A DNA stretch of 64,000 nt from Raphanus sativus (taxonomy: Eukaryota > Streptophyta > Magnoliopsida > Brassicales > Brassicaceae), in the NCBI RefSeq assembly GCF_000801105.2, contig NC_079516.1:48963265-49027264 (forward strand), in the 5' to 3' direction. Shown one piece after another: positions 49,237-62,054 of this stretch. The first letter of the stretch is position 1; every line of letters begins with the position of its first letter. Made by a program: the position numbers and the translations under genes. The notes beneath the pieces were generated by a model, which worked only from the letters and a program-made list of their open reading frames with translations, did no database searches and was not told the DNA's origin.

Positions 49237-52200
49237 ATTATTATTTTTAATTGAGTTTTTGAATTGACTCATTCATTTACATGTCGGCCCATCAACAAGC
49301 CTTTTAGTATGTGATTGGATTCGATTGTATGGTATAAATTGTGATTGTGGGTGGAGATGGCTCTTGAATGACTTTTTAACCAACTTTTTGACTCTGCACT
49401 TAGAGTGACCAACGTTGTACTTAACAAGACATCAGCACAATTCATGTTTGAATTGCCCACCATACTTTTCGGAGTATAGGATAGGTCCGTCTGACATGTT
49501 CCATCCATGCATCATTTCTGATTTCATTTCCATCAAATTTGGGTTAGATTCCTTATATATTTCTCATTGGTTGCACAAAAAACATGTGTACACTTGTTTT
49601 GAAAGACATGTTTTATATTGTTTTTCACCTACAAGATACGATTAGAGAAATCCGATAGAACAAGTTTTTTCTCACGACATTGTAGACTTAATTTTTCTCA
49701 GATGTAGGTCTAACATGTTTAATCCACAAGATGGATGTCTTTTTAAACAGCTTATATACATTGGAAGCTCAGGTTACAGCAATATGGACTATAACACCTT
49801 TTCTTTCATCATTGGAAAAACATGTGTTGTTTTCTGTGAACTTTAATCCCCATAAAATGAAAAGATAGGGGAAGTATGATGAAGATATGTTTATCGCATT
49901 TCGTTATAATGTGAAGTTACTAAAATAAATTTGGAAAAATGATATTAATGATAAATAAAAACAGACATGTAGGATACCGCTCTATCTTGTAGTAATGTGA
50001 AAGTTGGAATCTCATAACTGGAACAAGAATATAAATATACGAAAAAGCTAACAACTTGCTCTTAAAAAAAAGAAAGTAATTGATAAGGCCCCATATCCTT
50101 ACTATTCTCCATTCACGTTTTCGTTTTCTAGTTCTACTTTAAATTTTTGTTTTTTAGCTATTCTCTATATGAAAGAACACTACCACATACTTTTTCTCAT
50201 ACACAACTTTGGAACTACTCATATATAACAATTTTTGGTTATGACGTGATGGCAATATCACGCCGAGATCACTTTACTCTTCAAAAAATTAGTAAACCCC
50301 CATATTCCCCATGGGAATGAACCCTTGCTATGGATTCTTCTGTACTGTATTTATATTTATTTTACTTGAATATTTAGTAGAACTGGTCCTAATTCTAGAG
50401 AGAAGATAGTATAATAGTCTACTATATTAATGTACATGGGGTGATGAAATTTTCAGATCAGATGTACAGTATTTATAGCAATGATTCTAAAAGTGAAGTA
50501 AATATTTCATATTTTATATGCACACACATGCATTGATACATATACATATGCACTATACACATACAAGTATAAATTTTCCCAATGTTTTCGTGTAAGTATA
50601 AATGCTCTTTAGGATAGACCGCAGTTTTCCTAAGAATTGTTGGGGGTCATGGGTTTGAGTATAATGTTTCTTTGTCAGAGACTTGATGAATGCGTGAAAA
50701 TCTGGTACTCTGTGCAACCTTTTTTTCCTACGATATACTATATTTCAGTTACAAAGAATATAGTACTGTTACAATGAATCACTATTCACAGTCACTTTCA
50801 AATAATGAAAAACCCAGTGCAAGATATCCAGTACGGGTAGGCCTCGTGAAAACGAATGGACTGCATTAAAATAGATGTCAATAATCAAAAGTCAGGCTTT
50901 GCCTACCCATTTGACCTCACAATTATGCAAAATGTGATCATATCTCCTTTTCTTTTAAACCAAAGCTTCATTGTCATTGCCAAATACAGCCATCGAAGTA
51001 TTAACTAGTTGTTCATGACTCTTGGCTTTTGTAAGAAGCTTTCTTCCTTTTTCTTGTGCAAATATCAGCATATAAGAGCATAATTAGTGGAATAGTTTCT
51101 CTAGAGAAAATACCTTAGCAATTTAATATTAGAATACATCGATGATGTAATTAAAATTTAAATACAAAAACAAAAACTATTCAAAAGCTGACATATCTAA
51201 TTTAAATCTCTCCAAATGTTTCATAACTACTTTTTTTGAATCGAATATTTGATATTACTTTTGCCTGAGAGACTCAGCAAGAGTCGACCACTGCGCTTGT
51301 TCTAAGTTCATAGAAAATAGGTGGTAGACTAGTAATGTTGTATTGCTTTTAAATGTTAAGTTCGCACAGGGAATCACTACCCTTTTACGTGATTGTAAAC
51401 TTGCATGCTTTACAATCTACTGGACTGGCCATTTAGAAAACACAAAAAAAAACATGAAAGCCCTAGCAAAAAAAAAAGAGGAAGATACTCCGAGCTGATA
51501 ATCGGACTCTTGATGAGTATATACATGTTACTAAACCATTTTACGTATTTATATATTATATTTTTTGGTTCGCGGATAGATAGCCACTTGCTCGTACATC
51601 CTCAAAGCTCCTCCATCTATATGATTGGGGTTTTCACAACATTATCTCATCATGGTTCATGTTACCTGACGTGTCGCACTCACATTGGTTACCTGATCAC
51701 AAAATTTGGACTCTTCTTGTAATGATTTAATAGTCCACTCTTTGGTCGGGTTATGGGCCTGTTTTGCATGTTTTTGGTTTATACACGTAATATGATGTTC
51801 GGCACACTTTGGTGAAAAGTCTTTAGTCTTTATAAAACTTATCTCCATCATAAATAACTAATGCAGATACAAATATTATTATCCACGAGAGCGAGAAGAC
51901 CACGTAAGAGAAGCCAGCGTATTCTTTTTTTTTCTCTGTCATTTCCTCTTGTGATGTCACTGTGATCACTCTTATGTTTTTTGTTGTGCTCTTTCAAGCA
52001 GCGTAGGCCTTACGTCGCGCTCCACTTCCCTTTCCTAACATGCAACTTCATAAACATTAATACTCTACGCGCGTGTCGGGACGAATCTCCACCTTCGGAT
52101 CAAAACCAGACAACGGTTATAGAGAAAGCGTAGATGCGTACTTACATACGATGATGGGTCCAGGTGATCTTGGGCCACTGGTTTATAAAATGCGGGACAA

Positions 52201-52602
52201 CGTCAAGTGGTACCAAGAATTGACACGTTGTTCTTATAAACCAAACCGACAAAGACAAAAGTCGGAGATTTATGCATATCGCTGGCATTCAAACTTTAAA
52301 AGACCAAACCCGATCGCCTAATCAATGTTATTTAACCAATAATCGTGATTTATTAATCAAATTAAGAAATTTCTTTTAGAAAAAAAGTTAAGAAATTTCT
52401 AAAGATAATGTACTATGTTTTGTCGGTTTCGAAACATAAGATGCTTTTTCTTCTTTTAATTCTAATTTTACACAGTTTAAGAAAATTATAAACAAGCTAA
52501 GAAAAACATATGTTTTATAAATATAAATTTATACATTATATTGAATAAGTTTAATTTTACACCAACTTTTTAAAAAGAAAAATATTAAAAACTAACAGTG
52601 TG

Positions 52603-52680
52603 TGAAGTAATTGTTTTTTCTTTTTGAGAAAATGAAGTAATGGTTTATTTTAACCTTTTTGTCAAGAGGTTTATTTTAAC
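52603..52680. repeat. Two adjoining micro-insertions
   Basis: TGAAGTAATNGTTT (52603-52616, 52633-52646) flanks 16 bp, and GGTTTATTTTAAC (52642-52654, 52668-52680) flanks CTTTTTGTCAAGA. Confidence 0.75.
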
Positions 52681-53479
52681 TTCTAAAAAATCATCTTATA
52701 GACTAAAGTTATACATCAAGTTCTATAGTATACACAAATAAAATAAAATAAATTTAAACCTATACACTAAAAGTGTGTAGCAGTGTAGGCCAGCATACGA
52801 TTTAAATGAGTAGACACTGGATTTATAAGAAAAACTCCATAATCCACAAAAGTCGATGTAGTTTTCTTTTAACCATGTAAATCATGTAAAATGAGTTTTT
52901 TTTTTTGATAAATTATACCGGTTGATCCGATCGACTTCACAAAGAACGCATTTAGTGATATTGATCTGAATTTGGAATACTTTCTGACTAATATCAGAGA
53001 TTATTGGAGAGAAGATCTCACATCGAAATATAAAAGGAACTTGAGTAATATATAAGAGATTTGGACCAATCCACTAATTGCCAATTAATTTTAAGTTGAA
53101 AATTCATGAAACTTATCAAGGGTCTTAATTCAAATCCAGTTTGTTCAAGTTAATATAGTTTCAGTGGAAAATCGATAAAATGAAACTTGAAAGAGTATCC
53201 AATCTATTCCAATTACAGTTATAAAATTAAATTATATTTTTGTCAAAAATATCAAATTATATAATATTGGATAAATAATGAAAGGAGTATTACACTAGAA
53301 TATTTATGCTGGTGAAGTAAAACGACATCACGGTGGAGAACTTTATATATATAATGGAGAAAATAAATGTATAAAGGTGAGGAGGGAGAGAGAGCCGTAG
53401 AAAACTGTAACAACTAACAAGAATATGATTGGCTGCTTCCTTGACCAAAGGTAGGACACTTGTGACCCTACTATTTGTG

Positions 53480-53528
53480 GAACTATGCGTCCCCCTTTTT
53501 TTTTTGGTTCAAAGAACTACGCGTCCCC
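53480..53528. repeat. Micro-insertion between 15-bp direct repeats
   Basis: GAACTAYGCGTCCCC at 53480-53494 and 53514-53528 (one mismatch) flanks CTTTTTTTTTTGGTTCAAA. Confidence 0.8.
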
Positions 53529-54309
53529 TATAAAGTTCCTTTTCAAAAAAGGTGGAAAGAGTTTTTGATTGGGATATGGGGCCACCGTCGAGAAGAAAGG
53601 CCAGCACGTGTGGGGTCCATGTAAACACTGTACACCAGTCAACTCCACAGCTCCCGTTTAGGCATTTACTCTTGTTTTTCTCATGAGTTACTTTGATAAA
53701 TGAATAGTTTTTTTCTTCTAAAGTTAGAATTGTGAAAGCAGACCAAGTAATAGTAATGTAGTGGTAATTGGTTTGTATCCACACAGTCCGAAGTTCGGTT
53801 CCTTTTGCTAATTGAATTATACTATTTGGTTAATATGAGCTTGGATTTCGATTCAGTTGGTTAAAATAATGAAATATAATAGATGATCGGTTAATTCTCT
53901 AACATTATTTAGAAAAAATTCCAAACTCAAGCCAAATAATATAGTAGCTAATTCATTCAGTAGTACTAAATGTGTTTTCTCCTAAGTTAATTAGATCAGT
54001 CGATAGGGCAATATAATTTTTGTGAAAGTGAGAAACATAAAGTTCAAATTAGAAAGTTGATATATAGAAAAATGTTATGCATATTTTGATATTGGTTTTG
54101 ACTCTCTCTAGGAGATTCATACGTAAATTCTATACAATAACCATTTGTTTTGAAGTTTAGAACAAGAACTTTCAGTTCTATGCTGTTATTTAAAAAAATT
54201 CCTAAGTTTAATTCAATGTTACAGTTTGATAAATCCGTTAATTTTGGCTATTTCAATGGTGTGAAACCACATTTCGCATAAATTTAAGCTGCTAAAATAT
54301 AGTGTATTA

Positions 54310-55704
54310 TCTATTCTATTACTTCTCCTGTATGACCAGTTGATATGAAGTTATGTCCAATTTAAAAAAATTATGATACATACTTTTAATATAACTGCTT
54401 CTTATTTATATGTTCCTCCATATAAGCGTGAGTAATGAAGATACCCCTAATAATCCGGGACCAAAAAAAATAACGACCTTTTACTATACATATATAACGT
54501 AACATTCACTGTAATCCCAAATTTTTAGGAGCCCACTTTTCCAAATACAGTTTTATTAGACAGTTATATTAATAACAAAGCAAAAGAAATAAATGATGAT
54601 CATATTTGATATTAACAACTGATAACAACATATACAGATATAATACATTTTTTTGTAAGCAGTTTAGTTATTGTGTCTACTTGTTTTTTGACTAAGGTTC
54701 TAATGAGTTGATATTAATACGTTGTGTCCAACTAAATATTTTATAACTGTATCTAAATAATTATAACCACCTTCTAAATATTGATATATGTTATATTTAA
54801 TTATTTATTTATTCTATTAATAATAACTAACTTCTATTTATTTTATATAATTGTACCTACTTTAATATTAACCACGTCATATGTTTATTATTATTGAGTT
54901 TTAATGAACATTCAATTCTCTCAGAAATTATTCATGCGACAATTTCTCAAAAACAGTTATGTTTTTTTCGTGATTTAACTCAGTTCCAAAGAAACCCAGG
55001 AAAAACAGTTATATTTTTCAATAGGTATTTGCGTTTGAAAAAATTCTGAAAAAAATCTCATCAACACTGTAAAAAACAGTTATATTTTAATCATGTATAA
55101 TTTTTTTATATAATATATTTTAATAATAATTAAAGCGAAGCAGATGCGAGTACAAATTTATTTGTTTGTGGATTGTGCGGGTCATATTTTTAACCAAAAA
55201 AAAATTGAAAATCCACGGGTTGGCGGGTCAAAAGGCGAGTTCGACCGGAAATCCAGCCTTAACCGTGAGTATACCGGATCAATTTTTAAATTGCTATTAT
55301 TTAATAAAATATATTTTGATTAAAATTAATATAATTACAAAAAATACAAATATAATCAGAAAGAAAAAACAAATATCAAAAATTAAATTTAAAACAGAAA
55401 TATATATCCGGGCGGGTCAAAATATATTTCTCAACGGGTTGAGTAAACCTGTGGGTTTCAATTTTCAATTATCAACCCGCGGGTTTTAGTTTTGGACGAA
55501 ACAAAATTGAAATCAGCGGGTTGGTGCGTTCGACCGGCAATATACCAGATCAATTTTTAAATTGCTATTATTTAATAAAATATATTTTGATTAAAATTTA
55601 TTATAAAGAAAAATCATATATATAAGCGCAAAGAAAACACAAATATGAGAATGAAATTAAAATAAAAAATATACCCGCCCTTTAAAGGGCGGGTCAGAAT
55701 CTAG
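54310..55704 (+). mobile_element. Non-autonomous Helitron (copy 2)
   Basis: The 5' end TCTATTCTATTACTTC follows an A and matches copy 1, including the shared GTTATGTCCA stretch about 45 bp further in. The 3' end has the hairpin CCCGCCCTTTAAAGGGCGGG nine bases before CTAG, followed by T. Inside, a stretch of about 60 bp containing TTTTTAAATTGCTATTATTT occurs twice (about 55279 and 55553), with GGCGGGTC motifs repeated, suggesting tandem growth of the 3' end. No helicase frame is visible. Confidence 0.8.
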
Positions 55705-55929
55705 TTAATGTTTTAAATCTCAACAGTAAAATAGTATTGTACTGGAAAATAAATATAACACTAAATTGTCATTTACTTGAGTTTGATATAACACTTTATC
55801 TAGTTTTCAACTCCCATCAAACCAAAGTTTAAGTGACAATTAGGTTAAACTGACTAGTCTAATTAAAACTCAAAGTCAAATCAACTTTATTGGTTGTAAT
55901 AAGAAAAATCAAAAGTATCAAATTAATTA

Positions 55930-56164
55930 CTCCATCTGTTTTACGATAAATGTCAATTTAGACTTGTGCACACATATTAAAAATCATTTAACTTTGCATA
56001 TTTTATATATAAAACATCATTAACAATACACTTACACATATTTCAACCAATAAAATATGAACTAAAAATATAATTAATAAATTCTACATTGAAATACTAA
56101 AACGACACTTATTTTGCAACGAAATTTTTTTTCTACAACAACACTTAATACGAAACGGAGAGAA
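55930..56164. mobile_element. Stowaway-type MITE
   Basis: Starts TA/CTCCATCTGTTTTACG and ends CGAAACGGAGAGAA/TA. The ends are slightly diverged but pair. Confidence 0.65.
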
Positions 56165-57142
56165 TATTGTTTTAGCATAAATCATACAATAGTTTTGTAG
56201 GATCTCCTGTTTCTATTTAATGCATCATTATATTGTCTAATTATATATTTTGATCGTTTTGCAAATGCCATATACTGATTAGTATATATCTTATCTGAAA
56301 CTCTATAAGTACAACTAAAAATATTTAGCTCTTTTGACGTTAATAGCTACACTGTTCCACACCTGAATTTAAGTTCGACCTCCATAAAGTGTCTTTTGGA
56401 TTCTTTGTTTTCACACACTTTTAAGTATTTTTTATAAGATATTATTTTCCTTTTCCCTTGTTTTTGTTATCTAAAATTATTTTTTTGTTTTCTCAAATTT
56501 TCTACACATTTTGAGTTACTATTTCATAAAATATTTTTTTCTCTTTGTATATAATTCTACATTATACTTTTCTTTTATTACTAAATTATCTATATCAAAA
56601 CTATATACTCTAATTTCACTATAATAATTATTTATATTGTTTTAATTTTTCAATACTCAGATAATAAAACTAAAAGGAATCAATGTTCTTAACTATTATA
56701 TGCAGTATATAATTAATAACACTTACTTAAAATGTAGATTTAAAATTATGAAAATTATAATTTCATTATATGGTTCATTTAAAAATAAGATGTAATATTT
56801 TAGTGCCTATTGTAGTTTAAAAAAAATTATAGTTCACTTAATTATCTGATATATACACTTTCTTTATTTATTATGCTATACATTAAAGAATTTTCTAGAT
56901 CCGCCCTGCTTGAGAGACACCCCTGTAAAATAGTGTTAAGTACAAAAATGAGTAACTTATTATTGGAGAAGATCAATGATTGAACCAATGGCTTCTTACT
57001 TTCCCATAATCAAACTAATATACTAAATCAACGTCAAATACAGAAAAATAGACTGGCACGCAGAGTCCTTGAAATCTCGAATTGGAGAATATGTACTGGC
57101 GATTTATTCAAAACGCATGCCAGACATCTTTCAAGTATAACA

Positions 57143-57189
<47 letters not shown>

Positions 57190-59372
57190 TACTTTTGCTA
57201 ATTTACAAGTGGAATTTGAATCCAAAATTATATAACTTGTTATATAGATTGCTAACTTTATAGTGAACTTGCTAAGGTGTATACTGTATAGGAATGAATA
57301 TGATAGTGCATTGGTAGACTCAAATGCATATGATGCGTGAGAGTCTAAAACTATCCAAGGTTGTACAATGTTAGTTTGGGAAATAAGCATTTTCGTTCAC
57401 AGAGGATATAATGAGGTTTCACTTGCAGTGAAATATTTTTCTGATTTCGCCTGAAATTTTGTAAAACCTAGAATTTCAAAAATGTAGTAAAACATTGATA
57501 TACCAACAATAGTTGATATTTATAAGCATTTGGTAAAAAGAAAAAACCCTATTAATTATGTAAAGCAATAAATGAAGTGGAGTGAGGGGAGGGAGGGGGT
57601 TTAACATTGGATTTTATTACCTTGTCTTCTCTTGTAACCAAAAAATTTTGGCAGAGGAAGGCAGATATACAAAACTTTAAATGAATGGTTTGGCATAGTA
57701 TATATGAAATTAGCTGCTTATAAGAAAAAATACATTATACAGTCCATATTTTTAAGTTAGCATTAGTACACTTATTTTGTGCTGGTAGCTATATGAATAT
57801 CGCAAATGGACAGTTGATATTAAGGGTTGGACGCAGATTGAATACTATCATTTTGTTTAAATCAAATAAATTAGAATAAAACCATACAAATTTGTCTTCG
57901 AAAAAATCTTTAACATAATATAAAATAAATATTAATGAAACTATATATTTAATAAAAATTAAAGTTAATTAAGTATTCTTATAAAGTATAAAAGTTTACG
58001 AGAGTTATAATTTTTATAAATATTTTGTATTTATTTCTTAAATTCCTATTTCTATAAGTGATTTTATAAGTAAAGCTAACAAAATTTATATGTTAAAATA
58101 ATAGTTATATAATTTAAACTTATATATTTAATTGTACAAATACATATGTTTATATAAAAGTCGAAGTAGATCGGATATCCAATTCCGAAATTTTTAGTAT
58201 TTGTGATTTTCTTTGTTTTAAAAGATATTAATATTTAATATTTTCTTTGTTCTGAAAATTTACGGATACATAAATTTTTAAAATAGAAACGAAATAAACA
58301 ACCAATCAAATCATAATTAACGGATAAAATGCCAAGCTTTTAGTTGATATAAAGTCATGATAATGGGACCCATTATTTCTTTATCATGCTTCAGTTTCAT
58401 TATCATCATCATCGTTTTTTAATTCGTTATCATCTTCTTTCTTCCTCTCTTTCGCAATAGTTTAGGTTTTCAGCAGAAGGAGACGTTTCCTCGTTTTTGT
58501 TCTGTTTAGATCTTCTGACACACCTCACTTTTCGTATTTCAATTTATGTACATTTAAATTATTAATATTTGTAAAAAAAGAAAAATTATTAATATATTAC
58601 TGATTTATAACATTACTTAATTTACGGCGGGTGACTCTAAGATTAGTCAAAATAGTTTGAGAACGAAGAGGCATGGAATCGAAAAACTGAATTATAAACC
58701 TATATAAGTAAAAGATATATCTTTTTGTTGATTTTCTTATAGATGCTGTATATTTATTTTCTTATAGGCATATTGTTGTTACATAGGTATTACGTACGCA
58801 ACAAACTCAGGACTTTTACAATAAATTAATTCATTTGCTAGAATACCAGAGTGTTGACGCGTATTATATTATCATCATTGAAACAAAATTAGTTATCAGT
58901 TTGTTTTTGAGAACTGGCTTAACAAAATTAGTTATCTGTTTGTTTGATCAAAAATACTTTGGTAATATATATAAGTATCTTAGTTAATTTGCTAAAGAAA
59001 ATTGGGATAAGAACTTGGTAGCAAAAACCTTACAAAATCTGGTCTTGTTCTTAATAAAATCACCACCTGTAAAAAAAATGTCCTCCTTCGGTGTGCAGTC
59101 TGAACTTAATAGATGATAAAAGTCTGCAAATATAATAATCTCAAGAATACTTTATGTTCAGGATTGCAGTTATATCAATAAAGAAATACTTGGATTGAGA
59201 TGCGTCTTGCATTTCTTTTTTATTAGAAAACATTAAAGTTAAAATGAAAATGAAATGATTTCTTTTTCAGAAAAAAAAATGATTCTGAAATGGACACGAC
59301 ATACATATCACTATATCTTGATGTGATAACATTACTTTCCTCTACAAATCTATAGTATATAAACAACTAAAT

Positions 59373-59423
59373 AAGAGTGTTTGCTCACCGTCGTTCAAAA
59401 AAAAAAAAGAGTGTTTGCTCACC
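59373..59423. repeat. Micro-insertion between 17-bp direct repeats, A-tail orientation
   Basis: AAGAGTGTTTGCTCACC at 59373-59389 and 59407-59423 flanks GTCGTTC plus ten As. Confidence 0.88.
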
Positions 59424-60238
59424 TAGTCAATACATAAAAGGCCAAAGTTATATCATACAAGTTCCTCTGTTTTTATACATTCGCAAGTGAACGAATTCTA
59501 AAATCCTTATGTATATATGAAACTGAAACATTTCGAACTGAAGATCAGCATTCAATAACCCTATACACAAATATCTTAATTTTTAAAAAAATATCTTAAA
59601 CTTTGCAACACAAGTATTTGAAATTAAATATTTTAACACATTTTATCGCTTTTGTATTATACATAAATTATAGATAATCATGGATTTTATTAATCGTGCT
59701 AGACATAGTAATCATTCAGGATCCTAACTGTTATTAGAGCACAGAGTAGGGTACAACGTTTTGAAAAGATTAAAGGTTTTAAAATACATGTGCATAATTC
59801 AAGAATGCTATGCAATTTATTCTATAAAATATTTAAACTTAAAATTTTGTATTAATTGAACTATTTTTGAAGAAAAAAAATCAATGATCTGGTCTTCTAG
59901 AGATATTCAAAAATTAAGAATAGTGCATTTTCATACTTATATATTGTTAATCAAAAATATAGAAAATAAAGTATTTGAATTTAAAGTTGTGAAAATTGTC
60001 TAGTAGCCAATATAGTTAGTAAGTGCAAGGAACTCCACATATTTATCAATTAGTTTTTGATATCTAAAAATAAATTCCAACATGGTTGGAATGTCCATTT
60101 AGTTTATTAAACACAAACCTAATATAATATTAGTTGGTGATGAACGTAAAGTCATTAACACAACAAAATTTTAAATTTGTGGTTACAAATATCAATATAA
60201 ATATGAATGTTAATTCAAGTTCTAGCTATACTACGATA

Positions 60239-60442
60239 CTCCCTCTGTTTCATATTGTAAATAGTTTTAGGGATTTTTTGTTTTAAAATGTAAGTAGTAC
60301 ATATTTTGGTAAATTTTACATTTATTATATATAGTGTAGCTAATCAAATAACATAATTTTTAATTGGTTAAATTTATTAATTAAATGCTTTTTTAATATT
60401 AGTGGTTTAGCCTAAACTACTTACACTGTGAAGTGGAGGGAA
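60239..60442. mobile_element. Stowaway-type MITE
   Basis: Starts TA/CTCCCTCTGTTTCATA and ends AAGTGGAGGGAA/TA. Confidence 0.65.
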
Positions 60443-61331
60443 TATAATTTAAATAACGACCATGTCTTTAAAAATAATCTACTTTGGTTACAAAATATAC
60501 CCACCATAATGCCAAAAAAAGTTCGAAAGAAAGTGAGGGATCATGGTGGCGTACTAAATATCTTTAAAGACTGTTGGGAAGACAAATGAGTGAAGGAAAA
60601 TATGGGTATCTTTTATCTCTTTTTGCTTTTATCTTCTCTATAAGACTTGAGATTTATTATCCTAGATTCGGTTTCGATCTGAGATCCGATATGGATCTAC
60701 TTCGAAAATCGAATATTCAGAAGAATTGAATCTGGATTCAAATAGAAAAATGTTGTATCTGTCAAAACCGGATTTGGATCCGAATATCTTGATTTTTTAA
60801 TCAAGATATGAGATCCGTAATTTTTATTGATGATTATTTCAAAAGTAGTAACATTTATATATAAAAACTAACTTTATTTATTATATTTTTCATTTTTATA
60901 ATAATATATAATTTTTATGTAAATTTTTTTAATATTATACATAGAAATGATTAAAACGTTATATACATTTTTATTTTTAAATATTGTTAATATTATATTT
61001 TTTTTTTATGAATCTAAATATGAATCCGAATAACTAACCGAATATTACAATTTTTAGAAAGATATCTGACATTCGGGTATTTGAAAACCCCATATTCAGA
61101 TAAAGATAGCAAAATCAAAGATCCGCCAGATAAGGATCCGGATCCGAATACTTTAAAACTTCTCGGATACACGATTCCGAGGCCTACTTTTTTTGTTTTA
61201 ACTTTTTTTTTGTTTTACAACGCCCTACTCTCTACATCTTTTAAAATATAATATTAGATTCAATTTTTTTTAGATTCAATTTTTTCTGTTATATACTTAT
61301 ATATAAATAATTTCTCCGCTTTTAAAATGTA

Positions 61332-62054
61332 TTTTATATATCCCCTTTGAGAGAGAAAAGAGTTGCAGAGATCTTTGAGTCTGACACAGAGGCCAAACTC
61401 ACATAGCAATCAGACACAGTGGCGGAGCCACGTTGAGTAAAGGATGGGCAGTTGCCCCAGATGAAATTTTTAATTTCTATGTAATTTTCTTAAAATTTTA
61501 GTCATGCCCCTGATCACATATTATTTTTTCTAATAGTTTTCATCTCTGCCCGAGACAAAAATGTAATCTAGATCCGCCACTGATCAGACACACATCTCCA
61601 CAAACATAGGTATGTATATTCGTGTCTTGAGAGAGTCTGTCTCTCTCCCTCTTTCTCTTTGTTAGAAAAATTCTCCTTTGTAACTTTCCTTTTGCAGCTT
61701 GAGATGATCATGAAACACGTGCATCCTCGGATCTCTGTCAATCCAGGTTCTTCATCTTTCTTTTCTTTTTTATATACTATAAAATTCATTTTTGTTTTCT
61801 GTTTCCCCTTAAATCTATTATTTTATTATTTTATTTTCGATCATGATTATGTCTTAGTTTCTATATCCTTCGATTTCCTCTCTTCTGCTTCTTCTCGATG
61901 TGATCAACAATTCTATATTTCTTTCAACTTTATATCTAAGGATCTATATAAGCTTACAGTGTTTTTTTTGTTTGTTTCTATGATTTAATCAGCTTAGCGA
62001 AAGAAGATTAACAGTTAAAGTTTCACTTGTGAATAACAAGTATATACTAACAAG
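61332..62054 (+). promoter_or_regulatory. BLH1 core promoter and spliced leader
   Basis: A TATATATCCC motif near 61334 suggests a start near 61360. The leader appears to be spliced: donor ACATAG/GTATGT after 61609, acceptor TTTGCAG before 61698, donor CCAG/GTTCTT after 61746, acceptor AATCAG before 61993. The middle leader exon and the next would join a 15-codon upstream frame (MIMKHVHPRISVNPA). A hAT MITE lies in the first leader exon. Confidence 0.55.
61417..61582. mobile_element. hAT-type MITE in the BLH1 leader
   Basis: 166 bp. Ends CAGTGGCGGAGCCA and GATCCGCCACTG are the typical hAT inverted ends. A perfect 8-bp target duplication ATCAGACA flanks it (61409-61416 and 61583-61590). Confidence 0.93.

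Larger units (their letters stand above)
49237..54309. other. Long intergenic region, no gene supported
   Basis: Mostly AT-rich. Positions 50590-50720 include GGGTTTGAGTATA, faintly like a tRNA B box, and could be a SINE fossil. Positions 51880-52320 are less AT-rich, with an 80-codon frame (52073-52321) that lacks an ATG start and is not supported. Several micro-insertions described in the findings fall here. Confidence 0.4.
55705..61330. other. Intergenic DNA upstream of BLH1, no gene
   Basis: AT-rich with a TA microsatellite (about 57149-57190), two Stowaway MITEs and a block rich in GATCCGAAT-type motifs (60660-61180) that looks like a degraded DNA transposon. No frame is supported. Confidence 0.45.

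Noticed and set aside
55166..55489. Plus-strand frame of 107 codons
   Set aside because: Lies in repeated AT-rich Helitron sequence and shows no domain.
57149..57190. TA microsatellite as a regulatory element
   Set aside because: Simple repeats of this kind are common in this DNA and no gene lies nearby.
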